Shown here one piece after another: positions 39,257 to 48,883 of a stretch of DNA of 64,000 bases (the stretch's first letter is position 1; each line of letters starts with the position of its first letter). This DNA comes from Acidithiobacillus acidisediminis (lineage in GTDB: Bacteria; Pseudomonadota; Gammaproteobacteria; Acidithiobacillales; Acidithiobacillaceae). The position numbers were made by a program, and so were the translations under genes. Location: the NCBI RefSeq assembly GCF_023277115.1, contig NZ_JALQCS010000001.1, positions 1,420,001 through 1,484,000 on the forward strand, given 5' to 3'. A model generated the notes under the pieces. The model did not search any database. It was given only the letters and a program-made list of their open reading frames with translations, and had not been told where the DNA came from.

Positions 39257-42200
39257 ATGGCGGCGGGCGGACTGACCCTGGTGCACAGTCAACGGGCTGA
39301 GGATCTGCGCGAGCTTCTCCTGCGCCACTGCATCCAGCATCCGCTGCCGCTCCTGCGTAAGGAAACCATTCTGGTGCAGAGCAATGGTGTGGCGGAATGG
39401 TTGAAAATCGGTTTTGCCGAAAAAGGCATTGCAGCGGGTCTGGAATTTCTCCTTCCGGCGCAATTTTTGTGGCGCGCGTATCGAGGGGTTCTCGGGCGGA
39501 GCGCGGTACCGGAGAGCTCACCCCTCGATAAGGAGCGTCTGCGCTGGCACCTCTTTCGTCTGTTGGAACATCTGCCCGGTGCAGTCTATGCGCCGTTGCG
39601 GCAATTTTTGCGCGAGGATCCGCAGGGGCGACGACGCTTTCAGTTGGCTGAACGCATTGCCGATCTCTATGACCAGTATCAGGTCTATCGTGCGGATTGG
39701 CTGCTGGCCTGGGAAGAGGGGCGTGACACCCTACCCGGTTTGGATGGGCGAGAGGGCAGATTGCTACCGGTCGAACAACGCTGGCAAGCGCAGCTCTGGA
39801 GAACGGTACGTGCGGATTTGCGAGAGCTTGAGCCTTACGGAAGCTCGCGTGCCGAAATTCATCGCCAATTTCTCGATGCATTGCGCGGCGGCGCTTTCCC
39901 GCAAGTCTTACCGCCTCGTCTTCTGGTCTTTGGCATCTCGTCCTTACCGCAGCAGACCTTGATGGCATTGGCGGAACTCGCAAAACATCTACCAGTCCTC
40001 ATCCTGGTGCAGGATCCCTCTTCTTACTATTGGGGGGACATTGTCAGTGGCTACGATCTGTTGCGCACCGAGGCGCGCGGACGAAAGCAGGCGCGACCGC
40101 AAGGGGATCCCACCGCCTTGCCGGAGCATGGTCATCCCTTGCTCGCCGCTTGGGGCAGGACGGGTCGGGATTATCTTGCCGCCTTGGAGAGTGCTGCAAC
40201 AGAGAGGGATCAGGCGTATGCGTCACAACGTATTGAGCTGTTTACCCCTGGGGAGACGCGCACCTTGCTGCAGCAATTGCAGGACGACATCCTGCACCTG
40301 CGTCCCAGCAGCGAGAGTCGGGAAATTTGGCCAGCCGTGGATCTGGCGCGGGATTACTCCTTGCGCTTTCACGTGGCCCATGGCCCATTGCGGGAGTTAG
40401 AGATTCTGCAGGATCAGATTTTGGAGGCGTTGCGTCTCGACGAGAATCTCCGTCCCCGCGACATCCTGATCATGCTGCCTACCCTGGAAGGCTACGCAGC
40501 CCATATCGACGCAGTCTTCGGACGCTATCCGACGTCTGACCCGCGCTCGCTATCCTACCGGTTGGTAGATGCCCCAGTGCTGCAGGAAAATCCTTTGCTA
40601 CGCGCCCTGGACGTGCTCCTGGCATTGCCGCAATCCCGCTTCCCGGCGAGTATGCTCTGGGATCTCCTCGATATTCCGGCGCTGCGGCGACGCTTCGGTA
40701 TCCGCGCTGAAGACTTGCCGCTCTTGCAATCTTGGCTGCAGCAGGCTGGCGCCCGTTGGGGCCTGAGCAGCGGGCAGCGCCAGGAGCTTGGCCTGGTACG
40801 GGAAGAGTCTGCCTCCCACACCTGGGTTTTTGCCCTACAACGCCTGCTGCTCGGCTACGCCGTCGGCAATGGCGCTGCGTCCTGGGAGATCGAGCCCAGT
40901 TATTTGCCGCTGGATGGCGGGGTGCGACTGATGCCCTTCATCCAGTTGTTGCAATTCCTCGCCCAATGGCAAAAACGTTTGCGCGGGGTCAGGTCCGCAG
41001 CGGCCTGGAGAGGACTGTTGGGGCAACTGCTTGAAGATTTTTTCCTAACCCAGGATGACGGAGAGGAAGCGATCGTTCTGATGCTGCGCGAGGCTCTGCA
41101 ACAATGGTCGGAAGAATGCGAAGCTGCAACACCGAGGGAAGCATTATCCCTGGATATTGTGGCGCAAGCCTGGCGGGGGGCGATCGAAATACAGACGCGG
41201 CAAAGTGCGGCGTTTTTTTCTGGCGGGCTCACCTTTGCCACCCTGATGCCGATGCGTGCGATTCCCTTCCGGCATATCTACCTGCTGGGGTTGAACGAGA
41301 AGGATTATCCCCGGCGGCAGATCGCACCAGAGTTTGATCTGCTGCGATCCGACTATCGTCCTGGCGACCGCTCACGGCGGGAGGATGATCGTTATCTCTT
41401 CCTTGAGGCTCTGCTTTCCGCGCGGGACTCCCTACAGATTTTCTGGAGTGGGCGCAGCCCACGGGATGACAGCGAGGAGCCACCCTCGGTTCTGGTGGCG
41501 CAGTTGCGCGATCATCTCAGCCGCGTGTGGGGTGGCGAGCAGGACGGTAGAGTTCTGCGCGGAGAGGCATTTCTTGCCGCATTGACAACAAATTATCCCC
41601 TTCAGGCGTTCAGTCGCCAATACGCCGCCGCTGGGGGCGCACACTTTACCTACGCGCGGGAGTGGTGGAGCAGGAGTACCGATGCGGCGCTACCCCTGGA
41701 GGAGGCTGCCATTTCTGCCGCGGATCCGCCCGTCCTGAGCCTGCTGGACCTGGCCAATTTTGGCAAGAATCCGGCGCGCTACTTTCTCCAGCAAGGGCTG
41801 GATATCCACTTTCCCAAGAGAGAACAGGTACTGGCAGAAGATCTGGAGCCCTTTGCCCTGGATGGTCTGCAAAGCTGGCGCCTGGGGGACGAACGTATTG
41901 CGGCGGCGCAGAGCGAGATATCCGCCGATCCCGAGCTTGCTCTACAGGCGCAGGCTCAGTGCCAGTTGCGCCGTGGGGAATTCCCGGCCGGTGACTGGGG
42001 ACAACTCCTGTCCGAGGAATTGCAAGCAGGGCTAGAGCAACCTTTGGCGCAAATGCTGCTCCTGCGCCAACAGTATCCGGAAGAAATGACGCTTCTCGCC
42101 TTGGACCTTTCCTGGAAGGAAGGGCAGCTTTGGGGAGAAATCGGTGGCTTGCGACGCAACGCAGCAGGAGAGCACGCCTTGCTGCACTGGTCCGCCAGCA

Positions 42201-42646
42201 AGCTCGGTTCGAGTAAGGATCCGCGCCTGGAAATGATCTGGCCCTATTGGATCGAACACCTGGCCGTGCAGGCGCTGGGCTATCCCGCTCGCAGCTACCT
42301 GCTGGGCCGCGATCATTTGCACATTCTGGGAGGGCTGGAGAAGGAGGCAGCGGAGGCGTATCTGCGTTCCCTGTGCAATACGGCTTGGGCTGGGCGCCAG
42401 GTGCCCATCCCTTTACTCCTGTCCCCCCTCGCGGTTTGGCAGGAGGACGAGGAGACCGAGAATGGAGAAGGGCTTCACAAGACCTACGGGAAGCTCCAGG
42501 ACAAGGACCTGTACCTGCAGCGGGTGTGGCCGGACTTTGCGACCCTGCTCGCCGAGCGTCGCGGTGAAATGCGCGCCCTGCGGGAGGATTTCGTTCTGCC
42601 CTTGCAGGATGCCTTACGGCGCGGCCAGGAGGGCGGCCAGTCATGA
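39257..42646 (+). CDS. recC: Exodeoxyribonuclease V subunit gamma (RecC)
   Basis: RecC splits the duplex and scans for Chi in the RecBCD enzyme, which processes double-strand breaks. The 1129-residue protein begins 'LTLVHSQRAEDLRELLLRHC', has 'LVQSNGVAEWLKIGFAEKGIAAGLEFLLPAQFLW', 'LLVFGISSLPQQTLMAL' and the later 'TFATLMPMRAIPFRHIYLLGLNEKDYPR'. Like other RecC proteins it keeps a helicase-like fold but lacks a Walker A motif. It overlaps recB by four bases. Confidence 0.93.
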   Translation: MAAGGLTLVHSQRAEDLRELLLRHCIQHPLPLLRKETILVQSNGVAEWLKIGFAEKGIAAGLEFLLPAQFLWRAYRGVLGRSAVPESSPLDKERLRWHLFRLLEHLPGAVYAPLRQFLREDPQGRRRFQLAERIADLYDQYQVYRADWLLAWEEGRDTLPGLDGREGRLLPVEQRWQAQLWRTVRADLRELEPYGSSRAEIHRQFLDALRGGAFPQVLPPRLLVFGISSLPQQTLMALAELAKHLPVLILVQDPSSYYWGDIVSGYDLLRTEARGRKQARPQGDPTALPEHGHPLLAAWGRTGRDYLAALESAATERDQAYASQRIELFTPGETRTLLQQLQDDILHLRPSSESREIWPAVDLARDYSLRFHVAHGPLRELEILQDQILEALRLDENLRPRDILIMLPTLEGYAAHIDAVFGRYPTSDPRSLSYRLVDAPVLQENPLLRALDVLLALPQSRFPASMLWDLLDIPALRRRFGIRAEDLPLLQSWLQQAGARWGLSSGQRQELGLVREESASHTWVFALQRLLLGYAVGNGAASWEIEPSYLPLDGGVRLMPFIQLLQFLAQWQKRLRGVRSAAAWRGLLGQLLEDFFLTQDDGEEAIVLMLREALQQWSEECEAATPREALSLDIVAQAWRGAIEIQTRQSAAFFSGGLTFATLMPMRAIPFRHIYLLGLNEKDYPRRQIAPEFDLLRSDYRPGDRSRREDDRYLFLEALLSARDSLQIFWSGRSPRDDSEEPPSVLVAQLRDHLSRVWGGEQDGRVLRGEAFLAALTTNYPLQAFSRQYAAAGGAHFTYAREWWSRSTDAALPLEEAAISAADPPVLSLLDLANFGKNPARYFLQQGLDIHFPKREQVLAEDLEPFALDGLQSWRLGDERIAAAQSEISADPELALQAQAQCQLRRGEFPAGDWGQLLSEELQAGLEQPLAQMLLLRQQYPEEMTLLALDLSWKEGQLWGEIGGLRRNAAGEHALLHWSASKLGSSKDPRLEMIWPYWIEHLAVQALGYPARSYLLGRDHLHILGGLEKEAAEAYLRSLCNTAWAGRQVPIPLLLSPLAVWQEDEETENGEGLHKTYGKLQDKDLYLQRVWPDFATLLAERRGEMRALREDFVLPLQDALRRGQEGGQS

Positions 42647-45600
42647 CGATTTCGGCAACTGGCCTGGACATCCTGCGTTTTCCTCTGAGCCCAGGGCGAC
42701 GCCTGATCGAGGCTAGCGCTGGTACGGGCAAGACCTACACCATTGCCGCCCTGTATCTCCGCCTGGTCCTCGGACATGGCGGTGATCGACCCTATCTACC
42801 GGAAGAAATCCTGGTCATGACCTTTACCAACGCCGCCACCATGGAGCTGCGCTCGCGCATTCGCCAGCGTCTGCAGGAGGCGGCAGCGTTTTTTGCACAG
42901 CACGACAACAGCTGCGAACCCTTTCTGCAGGATCTACGCGCTGCGTATCCCGAAACCGATTGGCTGCGGCTGGCGCGGCGCCTGGACTGGGCGGCCGCAG
43001 GTATGGATCAGGCGGCGATCTATACCATCCATGCCTGGGCACAGCGGGTGTTACAGGAGTATGCCTTTGCTGCGGGTGCGGATCTCGATCTGCAGCTCTT
43101 GCCCGATACCCAAGTAGCGGAGAGCGAGTGGGTGCACGATTATCTGCGTCTGCATCTCCATACCCTGCCCCGATCCGCACTGCTGGAGTTGCGGCGTTGG
43201 GGCGCGGATCTTCTCCTTCCCGAGCAGCTCCTGCGCGAAGTCCGTAGTTATGCCGACGAGGCTGGGAAGCTCGCCAAGAGCGAAGCGCCCGCGCAAATCC
43301 TCGCTGTGCTGCTGGAAAATGTCGCGGAGTCCCTGGCGCAGCGGCGCAGCGCCCTCGCGGCGCAAGTCGATTCCTTGCAGGATTGGCTGACCGGCCTATT
43401 GCAGCGGAAATTGATGCAGGGAAAAAAATTACAGGAGCGATGGGTTCGGTCCTGGTTGCAGAGCCTGCGCGAATGGGCGGACGGGGAGGATTTGCGGGGT
43501 CCAGACTGGACGAACGCTGCTTGGCACCGATTGAGCCTTGTCGGCATGGCAGAGGCGAGCCGCGCTGGGGAAGCGCTCTCCCATCCGGCATTGTTGTTGA
43601 TTGAGGAGTTGCGGACCTACCTGGAGCAGGTACAGGAACAGCGTGAACATGCCCGCGCCGCGCTGCTCCAGCATGCCTTGCTTGACTTCAGTGCGCGCAA
43701 ACAGAAACAGCGCGAGGAACGGGGAGAGTATGATTTTGCCGGTGTGCTGCGGCAACTGCAGGAAGTCCTCAAGAACGATTCGTCTGGTAACTTGGCAGCG
43801 CGACTGGCGGCCCAGTACCCTTTGGCCTTGGTCGATGAGTTTCAGGATACCGATCCAGTGCAGTATGCCATTCTCGAGGCAGTCTATGGAGGAGGGCAGG
43901 CGGGAACGGGCCTCCTCCTCATTGGGGATCCGAAGCAGGCCATTTATGCGTTCCGCGGCGCGGACCTGCCGACTTATCTACGGGCACAGCAGGATTGCGC
44001 CGGGGAAATCTATCGCCTCAGCCATAATTACCGCTCCAGCCGTGCCCTGATGCGGGCACTGAACCGATTCTTCGCTAGCATCGAGATGCAACGCCCCGCG
44101 GGCGTTTTCGGGCTGCGGACTCACGATCAGGATCCCATGCCCTATGTGCCGGTGGAGTCCGCAGGGCCGGAGGAGGAATTCTGTGTCGACAATGTGCCCC
44201 AGAAACCCCTGCACTTTGCCATACTGCCCGAGACGCATTGTGCGGGAAGCAAGGAGGAGTTCACCCGCGCCCTTGCCGATGCCTGCGCCGAACGTATTGT
44301 CGCACTCTTGCGCGGCGGAAGGGCCGGGAGCGTCGGCTTTTGCCGGAATGAGCAATTCCGTGCGGTCTCCTCGCGGGATATTGCGGTTTTGGTGAATAAT
44401 GCCGAGGAAGCGAGAGTTTTGCGCGCTGCCCTCGGGCGCCGCGGGGTGGCCAGCACCTACCTGTCGGAGCGCCAGTCCGTCTACCAGACAGCAGAGGCGG
44501 CAGATCTGGAATTCTTGCTCCGCGCCTGCCTCAGCCCAGAAGATATGCAGGTTCTCGGCGCCGCTCTCGCAACGTCCCTGTTGCGATTGGATTGGGAGGA
44601 GCTCGCCGCCTTGCGCAGGGAAGAGCGCATCCGTGAACTGCGCCTCGAGCAATTTCAACAATACGGCCGAATCTGGCGCGAGCGCGGTGTCCTACCCATG
44701 CTCTTGCGGCTTGCCCAGGATTTTTCTTTGCCTGCGCGGCTGTTACAAGGCGATTTGCTGGGTGGTGAACGGATCCTGACCAATTTTCTACACCTGGCGG
44801 AATTGTTGCAAAAGGCCAGTCAAGCCTTGGAGGGCGAACATGCCTTGCTGCGCTATCTCGCGGAACAGCGTGAGATGGACGGTGAGACGAGCGATGAGCT
44901 GTTATTACGCCTGGAAAGTGACGCCGATCTAGTGCGCGTGGTGACCATCCACAAATCCAAGGGGCTGCAGTACCCCGTTGTCTTCCTCCCCTTTCTTCTC
45001 CATGCCCGCCTCCACAAAGGAACGGGTTTGCGCTTGGTGGAAGACGGAGATCGGCGTGCACTCCGGCCTGCCAGTTCGGAAAGCCAGGTCCAAGCGGAAA
45101 GAGAACGTTTGCAGGAGGATGTCCGGAAACTCTATGTCGCCCTGACGCGGGCCCAGTTTGCAGTCTGGGTAGGGGTCGGCAAACGCAAGGGCGCGGCGCA
45201 ATCGGCCCTGGGTCATCTACTCTGCGCAGATCCGGTTGAGGCGGGTGATCTGCCCGCGGCCTTGCAGGAGAACTATGGCGCGGCCGCGGACATCACGTTG
45301 GAGCTCGTGGCGCTGCCGGCCAGAGCAACACTGCTGCCGTCGCAGACAGATCAGCGGGCGGCGCCGTTGTTGTGTCAGGCCCGAGCGCAGGAGAATGACT
45401 GGTGGATTGCCAGTTATTCTGCTCTCCACCGTGTTCATCAGGCCCTGGAAAGACTGGCAGAATCTGCGGATGACGCGGCAGTGCCGGAAGAAGGCCGCGC
45501 TGCCCAATATCTTGCCTTTGCGCCGGGGGCAGCTACCGGCATTTTGCTCCATGACCTGCTGCGCTGGATGGCGGAGTACGGTTTCGCTGATCTCGCCGCA

Positions 45601-46227
45601 GACCCGCAGCCATTGGCGCAGGAGCTGGAGCGTCGGAGCGGCGGTCAAATCTGGGCGGAACACCGCAGCGTCCTGCTGGACTGGTTGCTGGGCTGTATCT
45701 CCCTGCCGATGGCGTTACCCAATGGCGAGACCTGCCGCCTCCAGGATTTGCGAGACTATCTCGCCGAGTTCGAGTTTTGGCTGCCGGTACAGCAGGTGGA
45801 GAGCCAAGAGCTGGACCAGATCATCCAGACACATTTCTTCCCCGACCAGCCTCGGCCAGCCCTCGATCCACGGCATCTGGGAGGCATGCTGAAGGGGTTT
45901 ATTGACCTCGTTTTCTTTTGGCGAGGGCGCTATTACCTGCTGGATTACAAGTCGAATTTTCTGGGGCACGGATTGTCTGCCTATGCCCCCGAGGCGCTAC
46001 AGCATACGCTTCTGGCGCAACGCTATGACCTCCAGCTTGGTCTCTATCTGGTCGCGCTGCGCCGCTGGCTGCAGAGCCGCGCCGTGCAAGACGAGCCCGG
46101 CGGTGCTGTGGCGGTCTTTCTGCGTGGGATAGAGCAGGGTGCTTCTGCCGGTCTCCCAATGCAGCCAACCGCAGAATTTTATGCGGCCTGCGAGTCCATT
46201 TTTTGCCCAGCGGCGCCTACCCCATGA
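42643..46227 (+). CDS. recB: Exodeoxyribonuclease V subunit beta (RecB)
   Basis: RecB is the 3'-5' helicase, nuclease and RecA-loading subunit of RecBCD. The 1194-residue protein has Walker A 'LIEASAGTGKTYTIAALYLRL' (about residues 22-42), motif Ia 'ILVMTFTNAATMELRSRI', Walker B 'PLALVDEFQDTDPVQYAIL', motif III 'LLIGDPKQAIYAFRGADL', motif V/VI 'VVTIHKSKGLQYPVVFLP' and 'LYVALTRAQFAVWVG', and the C-terminal nuclease with 'GMLKGFIDLVFFW' and 'YYLLDYKSNFLG' (catalytic Asp-Lys near residue 1102). All motifs look intact. It overlaps recD by four bases. Confidence 0.95.
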   Translation: MTISATGLDILRFPLSPGRRLIEASAGTGKTYTIAALYLRLVLGHGGDRPYLPEEILVMTFTNAATMELRSRIRQRLQEAAAFFAQHDNSCEPFLQDLRAAYPETDWLRLARRLDWAAAGMDQAAIYTIHAWAQRVLQEYAFAAGADLDLQLLPDTQVAESEWVHDYLRLHLHTLPRSALLELRRWGADLLLPEQLLREVRSYADEAGKLAKSEAPAQILAVLLENVAESLAQRRSALAAQVDSLQDWLTGLLQRKLMQGKKLQERWVRSWLQSLREWADGEDLRGPDWTNAAWHRLSLVGMAEASRAGEALSHPALLLIEELRTYLEQVQEQREHARAALLQHALLDFSARKQKQREERGEYDFAGVLRQLQEVLKNDSSGNLAARLAAQYPLALVDEFQDTDPVQYAILEAVYGGGQAGTGLLLIGDPKQAIYAFRGADLPTYLRAQQDCAGEIYRLSHNYRSSRALMRALNRFFASIEMQRPAGVFGLRTHDQDPMPYVPVESAGPEEEFCVDNVPQKPLHFAILPETHCAGSKEEFTRALADACAERIVALLRGGRAGSVGFCRNEQFRAVSSRDIAVLVNNAEEARVLRAALGRRGVASTYLSERQSVYQTAEAADLEFLLRACLSPEDMQVLGAALATSLLRLDWEELAALRREERIRELRLEQFQQYGRIWRERGVLPMLLRLAQDFSLPARLLQGDLLGGERILTNFLHLAELLQKASQALEGEHALLRYLAEQREMDGETSDELLLRLESDADLVRVVTIHKSKGLQYPVVFLPFLLHARLHKGTGLRLVEDGDRRALRPASSESQVQAERERLQEDVRKLYVALTRAQFAVWVGVGKRKGAAQSALGHLLCADPVEAGDLPAALQENYGAAADITLELVALPARATLLPSQTDQRAAPLLCQARAQENDWWIASYSALHRVHQALERLAESADDAAVPEEGRAAQYLAFAPGAATGILLHDLLRWMAEYGFADLAADPQPLAQELERRSGGQIWAEHRSVLLDWLLGCISLPMALPNGETCRLQDLRDYLAEFEFWLPVQQVESQELDQIIQTHFFPDQPRPALDPRHLGGMLKGFIDLVFFWRGRYYLLDYKSNFLGHGLSAYAPEALQHTLLAQRYDLQLGLYLVALRRWLQSRAVQDEPGGAVAVFLRGIEQGASAGLPMQPTAEFYAACESIFCPAAPTP

Positions 46228-48188
46228 GACTCGGTCTCGACTGCAAGAACCCCAACACATTGCATGATGAGCTCACGCGCGCACTGTGCCGCGGAGTGGA
46301 GCGCGGCCTGCTGCGCCCCTGGGACGCACAACTCGCCCTGTTCTTCGCTCAACAGGCACCGGCCGCGCCTTGGGCGTCGCTCCTGGCAGCTGCTATGTGC
46401 AGCCAGGAGGCCGCGCGCGGGCAGGTCTACCTCGATCTTGACACCCTCGCGGAGTGCGATGATCCGTTGCTGGCGGAGTGGTCACGGCATTTTGCCCATT
46501 GGCACGCCTGGCCGCAGCAAGCGCCGGATCTCTTTGGCATAGGGGAAGGTGCCACGCCCCTGGTGGTGGCGGATGGCTGTCTCTATCTGCGCCGTTTTTG
46601 GCGCGATGAGCGATGCATCGCCGAGGGCATCGCGGCGCGCCTGACGCTGCTGCCCTTGCCGGCGGCGGATAAGGTCAGAGAACTGCTGGACCAGCTTTTC
46701 CCCGTTCGCCAGATTGCCCCGGACTGGCAGCGCATCGCCTGCACCTTGATGCTGCCACGTCGCTTTGGGGTGATCAGTGGTGGACCCGGAACCGGCAAGA
46801 CCACCACTGTGCTGCGCCTCTTGCTCTTGCTGCAGGGCCTGGCCATGCAAGACGCCATTCCCGGGCAATGTGGCCCCCTGCGGGTCCGGCTCGCCGCTCC
46901 CACCGGCAAGGCCGCAGCACGGCTTGGTCAGAGCCTGCACCAGGCGCTGCAGCGGGAGGAAGCAAAAAAACTCTTGCCGAAGGAAGCGCTTCGCCAGATC
47001 CCGTCGGAGGTGGAAACCGTGCATCGACTGCTGGGCTTGCGCGACGATGGGAAAGCACGCTACCACCGCGCACGTCCGCTGGCGGTGGATGTCCTGGTCA
47101 TCGATGAAGCCTCCATGCTCAGTCAGGAACTCATGGCGCGGGTCCTCGACGCCTTGCCACCAGCGGCGCGTCTGATCCTTCTGGGAGACAAGGACCAGCT
47201 TGCTTCGGTAGAGGCTGGCGCGGTCCTCGCCGAGCTCTGCGTGCAGGCAGAGGCAGCGCGCTACCGCGACGAGACACGAGCATGGATTGCCGCGACCTGC
47301 GCTTATGAGTTGCCGGCACCCGCTACGGTCGGTAGCGAGCGAGAGCAGTGCCTAGCCTTGTTGCGTCACAGTTATCGTTTTGGGGCTGAGAGCGGCATTG
47401 GTCGCCTGGCAGAAAAGATTCGTCAAGGCGACAGCGAAGGGTTGCCCGCGTTGTTCTCCGCAGCCGAGTCGGACCTCCGGAATTTTTCTCTGGAGGACCA
47501 GGAACGGCTCGATCAACTGCTCTTGCATGGCTGGCCGGGTGACCCCGAGGCACCAGGATACCTTTTCTATCTGCAGCAGTTGCGTGCCGGGCTGCGGCAA
47601 GGGCTCGATGCGGATCTCCTGGCACAGCAATCCCTGAGCGCCTTCGGCAACTTTCAGTTGCTTTGTGCCCGGCGTGAGGGGCCCTTGGGGGTGCAGGGGA
47701 TGAATGAGCGAATCGTACGTTTGTTGCAGGCAAAAGCTGGCGTGCCGCGCGGACGAGAATGGTTTGCCGGACGGCCGGTCATGGTTACGCGCAACCTCTA
47801 TTCATTGCAGCTCATGAACGGCGAGGTGGGCATGACACTACCGGTACGATTCCCAGATGGCCGGCTGGAATTACGAGTGGCCTTCAGCGGCTCCCGTGGC
47901 GAAGTCCGCTGGTTTTCACCCGCCCGCTTGCGCGACATCGAGACCGTCTTTGCCCTGACCGTGCATAAATCCCAGGGCTCCGAATATCAACATTGTGCCT
48001 TTCTGGCTGCTGCGGACGAAGCTGAAGTCTTGTATCGAGAATTACTCTACACTGCGGTAACCCGGGCGCGTTCACGTCTCAGTCTGATTGTCTCCGGAGA
48101 ACTTACCCTCCTGGACGAGATGATTCGCCGGCCCTTGCGCCGCCAGCAGCGCATTTTCACCGAAGTGGAGGAGAAACGTCATGGATGA
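46224..48188 (+). CDS. recD: Exodeoxyribonuclease V subunit alpha (RecD)
   Basis: RecD is the 5'-3' helicase of RecBCD. The 654-residue protein has Walker A 'VISGGPGTGKTTTVLRLLLL' (about residues 184-204), 'RLAAPTGKAAARLGQSL', Walker B 'VDVLVIDEASMLSQELM', motif III 'LILLGDKDQLASVEAGAVLAE', and the SF1 C-terminal motifs 'FALTVHKSQGSEY' and 'ELLYTAVTRARSRL'. The ATG at 46224 overlaps the recB stop. Order recC-recB-recD without ptrA between recC and recB differs from E. coli. Confidence 0.95.
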   Translation: MRLGLDCKNPNTLHDELTRALCRGVERGLLRPWDAQLALFFAQQAPAAPWASLLAAAMCSQEAARGQVYLDLDTLAECDDPLLAEWSRHFAHWHAWPQQAPDLFGIGEGATPLVVADGCLYLRRFWRDERCIAEGIAARLTLLPLPAADKVRELLDQLFPVRQIAPDWQRIACTLMLPRRFGVISGGPGTGKTTTVLRLLLLLQGLAMQDAIPGQCGPLRVRLAAPTGKAAARLGQSLHQALQREEAKKLLPKEALRQIPSEVETVHRLLGLRDDGKARYHRARPLAVDVLVIDEASMLSQELMARVLDALPPAARLILLGDKDQLASVEAGAVLAELCVQAEAARYRDETRAWIAATCAYELPAPATVGSEREQCLALLRHSYRFGAESGIGRLAEKIRQGDSEGLPALFSAAESDLRNFSLEDQERLDQLLLHGWPGDPEAPGYLFYLQQLRAGLRQGLDADLLAQQSLSAFGNFQLLCARREGPLGVQGMNERIVRLLQAKAGVPRGREWFAGRPVMVTRNLYSLQLMNGEVGMTLPVRFPDGRLELRVAFSGSRGEVRWFSPARLRDIETVFALTVHKSQGSEYQHCAFLAAADEAEVLYRELLYTAVTRARSRLSLIVSGELTLLDEMIRRPLRRQQRIFTEVEEKRHG

Positions 48189-48636
48189 ACGAAATAGTAG
48201 TATGCGTTTGGCGCAGATTTTGGGTGCTGCGGGCTTGCTTCCGCTGATTCTTGCCGATATCGGAGCCGTCCAGGGCTACGGGGTGCTCGCGGTCAGTCTT
48301 GGTAACATCTACGCAGCGATCATTCTCGGCTTTCTCGGAGCTATTCACTGGGGGCTGGCCCTGGATCGTGTCGATCATCCTGATCAGGCTGGTCCCATGT
48401 TACTCTGGAGTGTTATCCCGGCACTGTGGGGCTTTTTTGCACTCTGGTGGTCACCGTTTCTCGCCACCCTGTTGCTGATGCTGGGTTTCATCGGCCAATG
48501 GTTGGCGGATTTTCGCCTGCAGCGTCGCGGTATTTCCTGGCCGCGCTGGTTTTTTCCTCTGCGCGGTGCCCTGACTGCCGGTATCCTCATTTTGCTCGGA
48601 GTCTTGGCGGCGGAGATTTGGTTCGTCTTGGCTTAA
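48181..48636 (+). CDS. DUF3429 family membrane protein
   Basis: The 151-residue protein has five hydrophobic segments and the DUF3429 marks 'GAAGLLPLILADIG', 'LGNIYAAIILGFLGAIHWGLAL' and 'GQWLADFRLQRRGISWPRWFFPLR'. It is an inner-membrane protein of unknown function. It overlaps recD by 8 bases, so it is probably expressed with recBCD, though that need not mean a shared job. Confidence 0.75.
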   Translation: MDERNSSMRLAQILGAAGLLPLILADIGAVQGYGVLAVSLGNIYAAIILGFLGAIHWGLALDRVDHPDQAGPMLLWSVIPALWGFFALWWSPFLATLLLMLGFIGQWLADFRLQRRGISWPRWFFPLRGALTAGILILLGVLAAEIWFVLA

Positions 48637-48753
48637 GATCTGTCGCCCTATGGCGACAATGGCTATTCAGAGAGGGTCTCGTAACGCGCTGATTTGAATC
48701 ATTGCAAGCATCTTATCTGGTGTTTGTCTGAGACTTTTTCGCACGTCTATCAG

Positions 48754-48788
48754 AAATTCGTCGAATTTAACGAAAATTCGCCGAGTTT
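48754..48788. promoter_or_regulatory. Two operator-like palindromes upstream of opgG
   Basis: A perfect 15-base palindrome (48754-48768, AAATTCG-T-CGAATTT) is followed by a second copy (48774-48788, AAATTCG-C-CGAGTTT) with one mismatch. Their starts are 20 bases apart, about two helical turns. They lie about 100 bases before opgG in the only sizeable gap of this region. The layout is that of a paired binding site for a dimeric regulator; the regulator is unknown. Confidence 0.5.
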
Positions 48789-48883
48789 GTCGGGAGATGG
48801 CGACGCATCCCCGCCTGCGTTTTGAGAGATATCAATTTAAACAATGCGTTATATGTTGGCATGCCCCTTGCTTTGTATGGAGC

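Noticed and set aside
41646-42731. A 361-codon minus-strand frame
   Set aside because: It is the shadow of the recC end and recB start and has no recognisable protein features.
48641-48658. Terminator after the DUF3429 gene
   Set aside because: TGTCGCC/GGCGACA forms a neat 7-bp hairpin, but no T run follows; it might slow polymerase at most.
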